Shown here piece by piece: positions 55,441-64,000 of a DNA stretch of 64,000 bases; the stretch's first letter is position 1, and the number at the start of each line of letters is the position of its first letter. Source of the DNA: Fibrobacter succinogenes (lineage in GTDB: Bacteria > Fibrobacterota > Fibrobacteria > Fibrobacterales > Fibrobacteraceae); contig CACYRP010000036.1 in the NCBI GenBank assembly GCA_902776765.1, positions 22,841 through 86,840 of the forward strand. The letters are read 5' to 3'. The translations under genes were made by a program, and so were the position numbers. The notes beneath the pieces were generated by a model, which did not search any database, had not been told where the DNA came from, and was given only the letters and a program-made list of their open reading frames with translations.

Positions 55441-55468
55441 GCCGCAGCATCAAGCCGCGGCATTTTTT
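55441..55468 (+). terminator. Intrinsic terminator after the SpoU methyltransferase
   Basis: GCCGC / GCGGC stem with an 11-nt loop followed by A and six T residues. Confidence 0.8.
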
Positions 55469-55470
55469 CT

Positions 55471-55500
55471 TGTCATGCCCGACTTGAACGGGCATCTCCT
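55471..55500. repeat. Dispersed hairpin repeat (TGTCATGCCCG type), second copy
   Basis: ATGCCCG / CGGGCAT around a 7-nt loop with the same flanks (TGTC..., ...TCTCCTTTT) as 9381-9415. Confidence 0.7.
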
Positions 55501-55509
55501 TTTCTAAAA

Positions 55510-56727
55510 CTATTTACTCGGCGCAAGCGCCTTCACCACAGCTTCGGTCAAGCGATCAATCGCCTTGATGAGTTCGTCCATCTTGGCTTCGCTTACGCCT
55601 CCCTGCACGACAGTCGCGGCATTTGTCGCTGTTGCAGCAGCCTTCGCAACATCAGCTACAGCGCTTGTCGAAGCAGCGGGAACCTTACCAAACCAAATAT
55701 CCGGCCAGCGGTCATTGCCACTGTTGTACGTAATGCGCGTTGCCGTTTCAACCGGTTCGCCAATCTTCCAAATGTAAAGTTCGTAGTCGAACAAGTCGTG
55801 GTCGTGACCCTTGTCCGTTGCGCCCCACACAAGCCACTTGCCATCCGGCGAGAGGCGCGGGAAGTATTCATGGCTACGGCGCCCCGGCAAGTCCATCAGC
55901 TTCACGTTCTTCGGGATTCCAAAGAAGCCGACCTTTTCCACCTGTCTGCCGTCCTTGGCCGTGAACCACAAAATTTCACTCGGAGCAGCCGTTCCGCCAT
56001 TACCCGTGGGGTTCACGCGGTAAAGCTTGGAGCCGTCAAAGTTCCAGTCAATCTGGCAACCATCACCAGACTTCGTCCAAGATTTCTTGGCCAAGTCCCA
56101 AACGCCCGTTTCGCGCATGGAACCGCGGAGCGTAATCGCCAAATGCTTGCCATCCGGGCTCATGTTCGGTTCCTGCAAAATCACGCCAGCCTTGTTGAAC
56201 GCCTTTTCACCATCGAGCACCAGCGTTTCCTTTTTGCTAGCGAGGTCCATCGTGAACACCTTGCCTGCACGGCTAAACACAATGGACTTGCCATCCGGGC
56301 GCCACGTGCCCCATGTTGCATTTTCGACAAGCTTTGTCTCGTTCGTGCCATCGAGCCCAATGGTCCACAAATCCCACTTTTCAGGATAGTTCGCATCGTT
56401 TTCAGGGACCCAGCCGCCCTTGCTGCGGTTAAAAAGCACCTTCGATCCATCCGGCGCTACACGCGGGAACCAGTCCACGTTGTTGCTCTTGGTGAGAGCA
56501 CGCGCATTCGTTCCATCCGCATTCATAATCCAAATATCATGGAGAGAATTTGCACGGCTTGTAGACCAAACAATCGCACCTTCCAGCTTTCCCTTCAAGG
56601 CGTCAAGAGCCTTCTGTTCTTCGGGAGTCGGATCGACAGAAGCACCCACTGGAGCACCCTGTGCAGCAAATGCAGAAACGGCCAAAAAGCCAATCACAGA
56701 AATAAAAGCAAACTTTTTCATTTTCAT
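55510..56727 (-). CDS. Exported PD40/TolB-like beta-propeller protein
   Basis: A 405-residue exported protein with a signal peptide (about 1-21, ending AFAA) and repeated PD40 (WD40-like) blades: DIWIMNADGTNARAL, FPRVAPDGSKVLFN, WGTWRPDGKSIVFSR, EPNMSPDGKHLAIT, FPRLSPDGKWLVWGA. These give a TolB-type propeller of about six blades. A C-terminal Ala-rich helix (about 345-405, AVADVAKAAATATNAAT) may be a coiled coil. Start at the ATG at 56727 for its signal peptide; the frame is open to 56913 but without a signal. Confidence 0.85.
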   Translation of the reverse strand: MKMKKFAFISVIGFLAVSAFAAQGAPVGASVDPTPEEQKALDALKGKLEGAIVWSTSRANSLHDIWIMNADGTNARALTKSNNVDWFPRVAPDGSKVLFNRSKGGWVPENDANYPEKWDLWTIGLDGTNETKLVENATWGTWRPDGKSIVFSRAGKVFTMDLASKKETLVLDGEKAFNKAGVILQEPNMSPDGKHLAITLRGSMRETGVWDLAKKSWTKSGDGCQIDWNFDGSKLYRVNPTGNGGTAAPSEILWFTAKDGRQVEKVGFFGIPKNVKLMDLPGRRSHEYFPRLSPDGKWLVWGATDKGHDHDLFDYELYIWKIGEPVETATRITYNSGNDRWPDIWFGKVPAASTSAVADVAKAAATATNAATVVQGGVSEAKMDELIKAIDRLTEAVVKALAPSK

Positions 56728-56940
56728 ATCAAAAAGATAGTAACACGCAGAAAAAAGTTTGAAAGAGCCGCCATCAATAACGCATTTTTCCGCGAAATCA
56801 GTAATAATATTTTTATCACATTTACATATGAAGAATATAAGCAAATAGAGAACACATCGGGAACATTTAATGTTTTTAACATATTTTTTCGCAACCGCTT
56901 GAGAAAATGTCAATATATTTTTACAACAGTGACGAGTGGA

Positions 56941-57327
56941 ATGAAAATGATATACCAGTTTTTAAAATTATTCTTACTAGCCGGAATTATAACGACAGCC
57001 TGGAACTGCTCCGAAAGTGCAGCGGTACAGGAATCTTCATCCGGAACATCGAAAGCTGGTTTGGATATTCAAATTCCCCAAAATATCGTTGTCCGCGAGC
57101 CCAGTTATTTCTATCAAATTAATACAAATATTTACATTATCGCACCGTCAACAATGACCGTAAGCGATGGTTCTGGGAGCATCATCGGAACATTCAACAC
57201 ATCCACCGGCGCCATCATGTCACTTTCTGGTGATATCATCGCCATCAATCTGGATTTGAGCAAGCTCCCCGTAGTCGCACCGACTAAACCTTCGAAGAAC
57301 TTGATTGCCGTTGATCTGGACATTTAG
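56941..57327 (+). CDS. Small exported protein, probable lipoprotein, unknown function
   Basis: A 128-residue protein with an N-terminal signal (MKMIYQFLKLFLLAGIITTAW) and a cysteine at about 23 (WNCSES), not a perfect lipobox but followed by a Ser-rich stretch like other lipoproteins here. The rest is beta-rich (IIAPSTMTVSDGSGSIIGTF). No family recognised. The second ATG at 56947 is an alternative start. It lies 20 nt upstream of the THUMP methyltransferase, so they may be co-transcribed. Confidence 0.68.
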   Translation: MKMIYQFLKLFLLAGIITTAWNCSESAAVQESSSGTSKAGLDIQIPQNIVVREPSYFYQINTNIYIIAPSTMTVSDGSGSIIGTFNTSTGAIMSLSGDIIAINLDLSKLPVVAPTKPSKNLIAVDLDI

Positions 57328-57347
57328 CAATTTTTATATTGCAGTCC

Positions 57348-59024
57348 ATGAGTGACGCCTTCGAAAAACGCATCAAGAAACATATCATTGGAAAACCGCA
57401 TCGCTTTTTAGCGGTCGTTCCGCTCGGTTTCGAACAAACGCTAATCAACGAACTTACGTTCATAGGCGTTGAGACAAGTGATGCCTTATCACGTCATTCC
57501 GAGCAACGCGAAAATACAACGAGAAAAGACGCAAATCAGTTCCATGTCACTGGCGACGGAAAAGTCGAATTCACCGCAAAAATTACCGAAGCCTGGAAAG
57601 CTGTCGCATTCAGCCGCATCGCAAACCGAGTGCTCATGCACATAGCCGACTTCAAAGCCGAAAACTTCCGCGAACTCGAAAAAAAAACAAGCGAAATTCC
57701 ATGGGAACTATTTTTATTAGACGACAACCATTTAAGGCGAGAGTCGCGCCTAACAGAGTTGGGCATGACCGAGCCGAATGGTTGGGAATTGAGCGAAGCG
57801 AAAGTCCAAAGACGAGAGACGAGAGACGAAAGATATTTATCTAGTAACTCCATAAACATCCACGTTACTTGCAAGCATTCGCGCCTGTACCACAGCGACG
57901 CCATCGCCGAAAGACTGTACAACATAATTAAAGGGGTAAGCCTCCCCCTCGCTTCATCTAGACGAGAGAACGGACCTTCGGTCCTACAGACTAAAGACAA
58001 GAGAAAAACAACAGAAGCAACCACTCGTCTAGATTACGCTACCCCCTCTGCGGGGACACCCCGCAACGCCCCGAATTGCGAAATAACCTCACACCTCAAA
58101 GCGAGTAAAGTGAGCGACCTCGCACCACAAACCTCAAACATTTACGTTCACTTCCTTAACGACCGCTGCACCATTTGGCTAGACCTCGCAGGCGAAGAAC
58201 TCTACAAGCGCGGCCACGAGCGATACGTCAACGACGCACCGCTCAAAGAAACCATCGCCGCCGCAATGATCGTCGAAGCCATAAGCCTCATAGGCGCTCC
58301 GCACCGCCCCCAAAGCGAGCTTAGCGAGCAGCCTCACTCCACCCTAACCACTAACCACCAACCACTAGCCACTATTATCGACCCCATGGCAGGCAGCGGC
58401 ACATTCAGCCTCGAAGCCGCCTACATTGCAAACAAGCTCATTCCCGGCAAATGCCGTGACTTTGCACTCAAGCACCAGCCCGCATTCAAAGAAGCCACGT
58501 GGAAATACATAACGAATTCGGAGTTAGGTGTTCGGAATTCGGAATTAAAAAAAATTATAACGAGTGATATATCCGAGCGCGCTATCGAAATCATCAAGCA
58601 CAACGTAGAGTGCAGTCCGCTCGCAGGCATCGAGCCAACGCCAATCGCGCCCCTGCAAAAAGACTTTTTTGCTTATACCGCAAAAGAAATTGCAGACGCC
58701 AGCAAAGAATCATCGCCCATTATCGTACTGAATCCGCCCTACGGAAAACGTCTTGATTTTGACGCTCCAAAGCTTTATACAAGAATAGGCCGCAAGCTTA
58801 CAGAACTCGCCCACGACCTAAAACAGTTCAACAAGGCCCTAACCGTTGCAATCCTTGCACCCAAAGACGACTGCCGGGAAGGTTCCAAATATACCTGCAC
58901 ATCCAACTTGTTACGCGAATGCGCAGCACTTTCTCCGGAACATAACCCCGCAGCAAAACAAATCGCCACAAGCCACGGCGGCTTTAGCCTAAATGTATTT
59001 ATCGCCCAATTAAACCATCAATAG
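57348..59024 (+). CDS. THUMP-domain rRNA methyltransferase (RlmL/RlmN6-type) with in-frame repeat insertions
   Basis: A 558-residue class I methyltransferase of the RlmL/YcbY-N-half group (N2-guanine methylation). THUMP region about 10-300; SAM motif DPMAGSGTFSLEAAY near 345; catalytic NPPYGKRLD near 465. It is longer than the roughly 380-residue core because at least five low-complexity blocks interrupt it in frame: about 57477-57530 (SRHSEQREN), 57735-57852, 57933-58139, 58292-58372 (TLTTNHQPLAT) and 58509-58552 (NSELGVRNSELKK). Several match intergenic repeat words of this genome, for example CACTAACCACCAACCACTA in the fourth. The domain core around each is intact. It overlaps the convergent small ORF by 7 nt. 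Confidence 0.9.
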   Translation: MSDAFEKRIKKHIIGKPHRFLAVVPLGFEQTLINELTFIGVETSDALSRHSEQRENTTRKDANQFHVTGDGKVEFTAKITEAWKAVAFSRIANRVLMHIADFKAENFRELEKKTSEIPWELFLLDDNHLRRESRLTELGMTEPNGWELSEAKVQRRETRDERYLSSNSINIHVTCKHSRLYHSDAIAERLYNIIKGVSLPLASSRRENGPSVLQTKDKRKTTEATTRLDYATPSAGTPRNAPNCEITSHLKASKVSDLAPQTSNIYVHFLNDRCTIWLDLAGEELYKRGHERYVNDAPLKETIAAAMIVEAISLIGAPHRPQSELSEQPHSTLTTNHQPLATIIDPMAGSGTFSLEAAYIANKLIPGKCRDFALKHQPAFKEATWKYITNSELGVRNSELKKIITSDISERAIEIIKHNVECSPLAGIEPTPIAPLQKDFFAYTAKEIADASKESSPIIVLNPPYGKRLDFDAPKLYTRIGRKLTELAHDLKQFNKALTVAILAPKDDCREGSKYTCTSNLLRECAALSPEHNPAAKQIATSHGGFSLNVFIAQLNHQ

Positions 59025-59182
59025 TCAGGGCCATCAATTTCCACATTAATACTATCAGGAGAGCCACACAAGAACATGTGGCAATCATATTCTTCCACGC
59101 TCATTCGAGGTGGCTGGTATTTCTTTTTGCCCTTGTTCAAAGCAACTTCAACAAATTCATTTTGTTCGTTTTTTGCAGTCAT
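59018..59182 (-). CDS. 54-residue small protein, unknown
   Basis: A small ORF with AGAGG 6 nt before its ATG, beginning 10 nt after the stop of the InlB-like gene, so they are likely one operon. The peptide starts MTAKNEQNEFVEVALNKG, has a basic middle (KGKKKYQPPR) and an acidic C-terminus with two cysteines (YDCHMFLCGSPDS). It has no signal peptide. The leader-like then Cys-containing tail layout could be a modified-peptide precursor, but no modifying enzyme is nearby, and it could equally be a small stand-alone protein. Confidence 0.6.
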   Translation of the reverse strand: MTAKNEQNEFVEVALNKGKKKYQPPRMSVEEYDCHMFLCGSPDSINVEIDGPDY

Positions 59183-59192
59183 TCAAAACCTC

Positions 59193-62100
59193 TTATTTAA
59201 CAATTACATGTTTACCATTATGATAATAATTTCCTCGTGCGGTAGGTTTCGCTTTCAAGCGGCGACCCTTCACATCAAACCACCCGTTCATACGAATTTC
59301 ACCAGTCACTGTATTAAACGTTCCTGAATCCACAACATTGTCATTTTCATCGACAACTTCGACATGAATTTCTTTAGAAATTCCAGAGTTATAACCATTC
59401 AGAGCCCCATGCGACTTGGCCAAAGCCCTGTTATGATTTATCAAATAAGCACGTAAAGGGCTTATATAAGCCTCAGCACCGGCCTTCACAAATTGACCCA
59501 CATGCTTTTTATTGCGTTCTTCGCCGGCAAAACCATAAGTGTATCCAAAATCAGGATCACCGCCAAAGACCTTATAACGATACACCCCACTGTATTCCCA
59601 CTTATTAACCGTTTTCAAAGGTTCCGGAGTCTGAGGCTCAACCTCTGTATTTAACGTTACAGGACCAACAAAAGTCAAATCCGTTTCAATAGGCATTACA
59701 AAATAGGGTATATTCGCTTGGACCTTTGCCGTAAAGATTCGACGAATTTTAACAGTCCAAGTTTTATTAGACTCGCCTACACTATAAAATTTATATATCT
59801 TGCCGCCCTTAAACTTAGACGTATCTATCGCGAACGGCAACATGATTGTCGACATGATTCCGACTTTAAACTTTCTCTCGAGTACGACAGAATCAACATC
59901 AATATCGTTAGGAATCTTTAATTCTTCCGATCCCGTATATTCACCATTAATAACAGCAATTTTCTTACCTGTTGAGCCAGGATACTTATAGATTGCAACA
60001 GGGCCATAATAAGTGACATTAATCTGCCCCGCAACCCAATGCGGATACAATGTAATATTCTGATTGTCAGTATAAGTGGCCCCTAAGCCATAAACCTTAT
60101 CGCCACCATCTTGAGTGGCCCATCCATCTTGAGAATAGCCGTCACGAGTAAAGCCACCAGCTTTTGCCAACATTTCGCCTTCATCATAATATTTCTTTTG
60201 GCTACTAACAGAACCCGTAGCATCCTTACCTGCAGCATACGTAATCGTGAAAGAAACTTTATCCCATGCTGGATACAAGACAATAGGTGCATTTGCCGTA
60301 TAGCTAGCCCCAAAATCATAAACTTTCTTTCCATTATACGAAGTAGCCCAACCCACTTGGTCATAGCCCAAGCGCTGGAAATGCCCCTTAGACGCAAGAG
60401 TCAAAGAGGTTCCATATTCCTTAATCTGGTCCGAAACAGAACCATACGACTCATTGTCTGCCAAGTATGTTATTTTATATGTTTTTTTAGACCACTTTGC
60501 ATAAAGCGTCTTATCGCCTGATGATCCCTGAATTATTTGAGTTGCTTTTTGAGTAAATCCAGCATCATAGAACCACCCCTCAAAATCTTTTCCTTCAGCA
60601 GCGGTCGGATCGGCAAGCACTATCGTCGATGATTCAATGTTATACGAATCCTGATTATTCCCCTTATCCACAGCGCCATTTAGCTCATAGGATATGGAAA
60701 AATTTTTGAGGTTCCATTTGGCGTACAAAACAAAACTATGATTGATTTTTGTAGTAAAATCAAATTCATTTGTACACGATTCTTCCGTATACCAATTCAC
60801 AAACTCATAACCTTCATCAGCAACCGGATTTTCTGGTTTTGCGACCGTGTTGCCTGACTCTAAACGGACATAAGTTACCGTTGTTTGACCATGCTTATTC
60901 GCATTGAATGTCACCGTGTAAGTTTCAACATCCGTCCATACAGCATTAAGTTTAAGACCTTTCTCCGCCACGACTGTACTCAAATCAACGACTTTAGTAC
61001 TAGAGACATTTGTATTTGCCCAACCTGTAAAATAGGACCAAGTTTGGCACTCGCCCTCTTTTCCCGAAACATACGCACTGCAGTATTTCGTTGGCAAATC
61101 ACCTAGGCCATCAACAGTAATCACATCACCCTTGGTCACCCGAATAACCTTTTCAATGTGTTCACCCCCAGGGATGGACACATCAAAAATGATTTCATAA
61201 ACAGGCGCCCAAACCGCAAACAACGTATCCGAAACAGTAACGGTTCCGAGATCGGTGGCCGGAGATTCAGATTCTTTAGTAAAAGCCCATCCTTTAAACG
61301 TCGAATCTTTACGGGACGGTTTGCCCACTTCATCGGCAACAATTACCATTCCCGCATGGAGGACTTTATTCTTAAAAGTAGCGCCATCCGCAAAAGTACC
61401 CCCGTCGGCATCGAATACAATCTTATAACCATCGGGTCCATAGCCATTGAGCAAAAGCGTTGTTTCGCCCACAGACCACGGCTTCGTTTCATTTTCTTCA
61501 TCATTTAGTGAGACTACAATGTTATCTGTATTACTGAAATCAACTCTCTTTGTACCGTCAGTAACATCACACCCTTCATCAACCTTTCCAATTCCATCAA
61601 TTTTTTCATTCTCGTCATACTCGAAAAAAGCATTTTTCGTAACTAAAGTTCCAGGATTAGAAACATATCCTGCAATGGCACCAACAGCACCATCCTTACC
61701 CGTTTTCACACCCGGTCCAACATACACGCAATAAAACACGTTCACATGAACTTTAATGAGGCCAATAATGCCTCCTACATAAGCATTTTTTCCACTTGCT
61801 TGGATTTCAACAAAACTCAAACAATTAGAAATCGTACCCATTTTAGCATTACCAACAATACCACCAACACCTTGACCATTACCAGTAGTCTTAATTGTAC
61901 CCGTAACCATGCAAGCATCGACAAGATTGTGTTCTGACTCATTCATCCACCCCACAAAGGCGCCCACAGAAATCTGCTGATCTAGCCCAAGAATATCACC
62001 CGCATTGGTTGATGCTTGAATATCTACATTTTCAAGAGTCAAATTCTTAACGGTTCCGCTACCAAGCACTGCAATAAGACCTAGATTCTGGGCATACTGC

Positions 62101-62438
62101 TTATCAATTGCAGCCAACTCTGATCCATTGACATAAAGGTTTTTAATGATATGGCCATTACCATCAAAAACCTTGGAATACGTTTTATTACCAATACCCG
62201 CAGCAATCGGAGTCCAAAGTTTGCCGTTCAAATCAAGGTCAGCAGTGAGTTTCGCATTGCCCTTAGTATAATTTTCGGCATACCAAGCCAGCTTCGACTC
62301 GGTATCGATAATGTAGGTATCACCTTCCTTGGTGGGTTCATCCTTGGATATTCCGTCCCATGCCGCAAAAGCTTGCCCCATGCCAAGCACAAGGCAGACT
62401 AACGTGAAAAATCTTGTCATAAAGCTATTCCCCTTCAT
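59193..62438 (-). CDS. Large secreted protein with InlB-type (Listeria-Bacteroides) repeats
   Basis: A 1081-residue exported protein. Signal peptide about 1-25 (ending AFAA), a glycine-rich beta-helix-like N-terminal region (about 60-310, with GVGGIVGNAKMG and YVGGIIGLIKV, GLUG-type turns), then many InlB B-repeats (about 340-820: FKGWAFTKES, YEFVNWYTEES, FEGWFYDAGF, and so on, each with W/Y and G marks), and a C-terminal domain ending in GRRLKAKPTARGNYYHNGKHVIVK-type sorting tail. Likely displayed on the cell surface and used in adhesion. Two starts, each with an A/G-rich ribosome site, are possible (62438 and 62420); both give a signal peptide. Confidence 0.85.
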   Translation of the reverse strand: MKGNSFMTRFFTLVCLVLGMGQAFAAWDGISKDEPTKEGDTYIIDTESKLAWYAENYTKGNAKLTADLDLNGKLWTPIAAGIGNKTYSKVFDGNGHIIKNLYVNGSELAAIDKQYAQNLGLIAVLGSGTVKNLTLENVDIQASTNAGDILGLDQQISVGAFVGWMNESEHNLVDACMVTGTIKTTGNGQGVGGIVGNAKMGTISNCLSFVEIQASGKNAYVGGIIGLIKVHVNVFYCVYVGPGVKTGKDGAVGAIAGYVSNPGTLVTKNAFFEYDENEKIDGIGKVDEGCDVTDGTKRVDFSNTDNIVVSLNDEENETKPWSVGETTLLLNGYGPDGYKIVFDADGGTFADGATFKNKVLHAGMVIVADEVGKPSRKDSTFKGWAFTKESESPATDLGTVTVSDTLFAVWAPVYEIIFDVSIPGGEHIEKVIRVTKGDVITVDGLGDLPTKYCSAYVSGKEGECQTWSYFTGWANTNVSSTKVVDLSTVVAEKGLKLNAVWTDVETYTVTFNANKHGQTTVTYVRLESGNTVAKPENPVADEGYEFVNWYTEESCTNEFDFTTKINHSFVLYAKWNLKNFSISYELNGAVDKGNNQDSYNIESSTIVLADPTAAEGKDFEGWFYDAGFTQKATQIIQGSSGDKTLYAKWSKKTYKITYLADNESYGSVSDQIKEYGTSLTLASKGHFQRLGYDQVGWATSYNGKKVYDFGASYTANAPIVLYPAWDKVSFTITYAAGKDATGSVSSQKKYYDEGEMLAKAGGFTRDGYSQDGWATQDGGDKVYGLGATYTDNQNITLYPHWVAGQINVTYYGPVAIYKYPGSTGKKIAVINGEYTGSEELKIPNDIDVDSVVLERKFKVGIMSTIMLPFAIDTSKFKGGKIYKFYSVGESNKTWTVKIRRIFTAKVQANIPYFVMPIETDLTFVGPVTLNTEVEPQTPEPLKTVNKWEYSGVYRYKVFGGDPDFGYTYGFAGEERNKKHVGQFVKAGAEAYISPLRAYLINHNRALAKSHGALNGYNSGISKEIHVEVVDENDNVVDSGTFNTVTGEIRMNGWFDVKGRRLKAKPTARGNYYHNGKHVIVK

Positions 62439-62648
62439 AAAATTCCTTTAGTCTATGAATAATATAACTCATAGATTTTACCTTTCAAACATAAAAGTAA
62501 TTATTTGATAACAAAATTTTCACAAAAATCATAATAAAGGCACTTTTTAAGGCCAAAACTCTTCATAACTGTGCGAAAATCCACATTTTTGCTAAATTTT
62601 CTGCTAAAATTGGCGATTTTTGTCGCCGCATTCAAAAGGATCATACTA

Positions 62649-64000
62649 TGCCGAAACTTCGTTCGCTCAAGACTATGGAAGGCCGTGAAATGGCCGGTGC
62701 ACGCGCCCTGAAGACTTTGGTAAGCCCGTAATTTGCGTCGTGAACAGCTATACCCAGTTTGTTCCGGGACACGTTCACCTGAAGGACTTGGGCCAGGTGG
62801 TCGCCCGCGCGATCGAAGCCGCCGGCGGTGTCGCCAAGGAAATGAACACCATCGCCGTGGACGACGGTATCGCCATGGGCCACGACGGCATGCTCTACAG
62901 CCTCCCGAGCCGCGACCTGATTGCGGACTCGACCGAATACATGGCAAACGCCCACCGCGCCGACGCCCTCGTGTGCATCTCCAACTGCGACAAGGTGACT
63001 CCGGGCATGCTTATGGCCGCCATGCGCCTCAACATCCCCGCCATCTTCGTCAGCGGCGGCCCGATGGAAGCCGGCCACGTGACCACGAAGGACGGCAAGG
63101 ACCGCGCCCTCGACCTGATTGACGCCATGATCGATTCCGCCGACAGCACCATCAGCGATGAAGAAGTGGCCGCCATCGAAGCGAACTCCTGCCCCACTTG
63201 CGGTTCCTGCTCCGGCATGTTCACCGCAAACTCCATGAACTCCCTGACCGAAGCCCTGGGCCTCAGCCTCCCGGGCAACGGCACCATCGTCGCGACCCAC
63301 GCCGAACGCAAGAAGCTCTTCGAAGCAGCCGGTAAGCGCATAGTGGAACTCTGCCACCAGTATTACGATTTGAACGACGAAAGCATCCTCCCGCGCAGCA
63401 TCGCCACGAAGGACGCCTTCGAAAACGCCATGCGCCTCGACATCGCCATGGGCGGTTCGCAACACGCCGTGCATCTGCAAGGTGGCCCCGACCGTTCACA
63501 ACATCCACATCGAAAACGTGAACCGCGCAGGTGGCATCATGGGCATTCTCGGTGAACTCGACCGCATGGGCCTGCTCCACAAGGACGCCAAGACCGTTCA
63601 CGCCAAGACCATTGGCGAAGCCCTGGAACTCAACGACCTCAAGCGCAACCCCACCGAAGAAGCCAAGCAGCGCTACCTCGCTGGCCCCGGCCGCAAATAC
63701 AACCTGGTCGCCTTCTCCCAGAATTTCATGTACCCCGATCACGACCTCGACCGCGCTAACGGCGCTATCCGCGATGGCGAACACGCTTACACCAAGGACG
63801 GCGGCCTCGCTGTTCTGTACGGTAACCTCGCTGTGGACGGCTGCATCGTGAAGACCGCCGGCGTCGACGAATCCATCTTCAAGTTCACCGGCCCCGCCGT
63901 AGTGTTCGAAAGCCAGGAAGATGCCGTGAAGGGCATTCTCGACCCGAACGTGGTGAAGGCTGGCGACGTGGTCGTCATCCGCTACGAAGGCCCGAAGGGT
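62649..64000 (+). pseudogene. ilvD: Dihydroxy-acid dehydratase, frame broken in two places, cut by window edge
   Basis: IlvD makes 2-ketoacids for valine and isoleucine. Three frames are needed here. Frame 1 (62649-62732) reads [21 protein letters not shown], then shifts and stops; about 8-10 residues (the RATG...ED stretch) are missing and a frame shift follows. Frame 2 (about 62713-63480) reads [55 protein letters not shown] (cluster cysteines) to DIAMGGS. There a second lesion removes about 27 family residues, seemingly between two CATCTG words. Frame 3 (about 63479 to the edge) reads [19 protein letters not shown] to [10 protein letters not shown]. The rest is intact and GC-rich. It may be true decay or assembly error; a full copy may lie elsewhere. 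Confidence 0.85.

Overview
The window reads as a stretch of chromosome from a Fibrobacter-like bacterium (Fibrobacterota). The main evidence is the secreted xylanase at 48557-50380, which has two GH11 domains joined and followed by poly-serine linkers and is very close in size and layout to XynC of Fibrobacter succinogenes. Poly-serine linkers recur in other secreted proteins here, and most remaining genes are single-copy housekeeping genes. I saw no rRNA, tRNA, phage or CRISPR array.

Layout. 1-7000: a partial FtsK, a CHASE2-cyclase, and the overlapping folK / deoxynucleoside kinase / panC cluster. 7000-16200: rho, proC, a sigma-54 activator, two tandem TraB/GumN lipoproteins, and a FecCD-type permease with its ATPase. 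16200-24000: nspC, tsaE, a reductase-sufE-membrane protein operon, a secreted pentapeptide-repeat protein, radA and a lipoprotein. 24000-31000: a large EAL/receiver/PAS protein, an SDR enzyme, an XRE regulator, rlmN and a TPMT-like methyltransferase. 31000-42000: a YchJ-like protein, argC, an obgE-HU-smpB-amidase run, a pair of serine-rich paralogues (one lacking its 5' end), yebC and a phosphohexomutase. 41800-46500: accessory region with a broken Rpn/PD-(D/E)XK transposase-like gene, an AT-rich two-gene BcgI-like restriction-modification system, and a strongly palindromic non-coding element. 46500-64000: dapA, an acidic Cys-cluster protein, xynC, gyrA, surE, a SpoU methyltransferase, a PD40 propeller protein, a THUMP rRNA methyltransferase, an InlB-like surface protein followed by a 54-residue ORF, and an ilvD gene carrying at least two reading-frame lesions at the right edge.

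The feature that best distinguishes the window is its dispersed repeats. One family has TAGG-rich and CCTA-rich arms around small hairpins (a CGCAC/GTGCG hairpin and a GGCGG/CCGCC hairpin) and fills many gaps, often from a stop codon to just before the next start. A second family (TTCGRCARGCTCANNAACC) lies between genes but is also read in frame inside gyrA and the 47637 gene. The THUMP methyltransferase at 57348 carries several in-frame low-complexity blocks that look like such repeats. The most interesting candidate system is the BcgI-like pair with its leader: a palindrome hides the ribosome binding site of the first gene, and upstream lies a 120-160 bp imperfect palindrome with mutually exclusive pairings and a U-tract.

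All calls come from reading the sequence and remembered family motifs; no database search was run.
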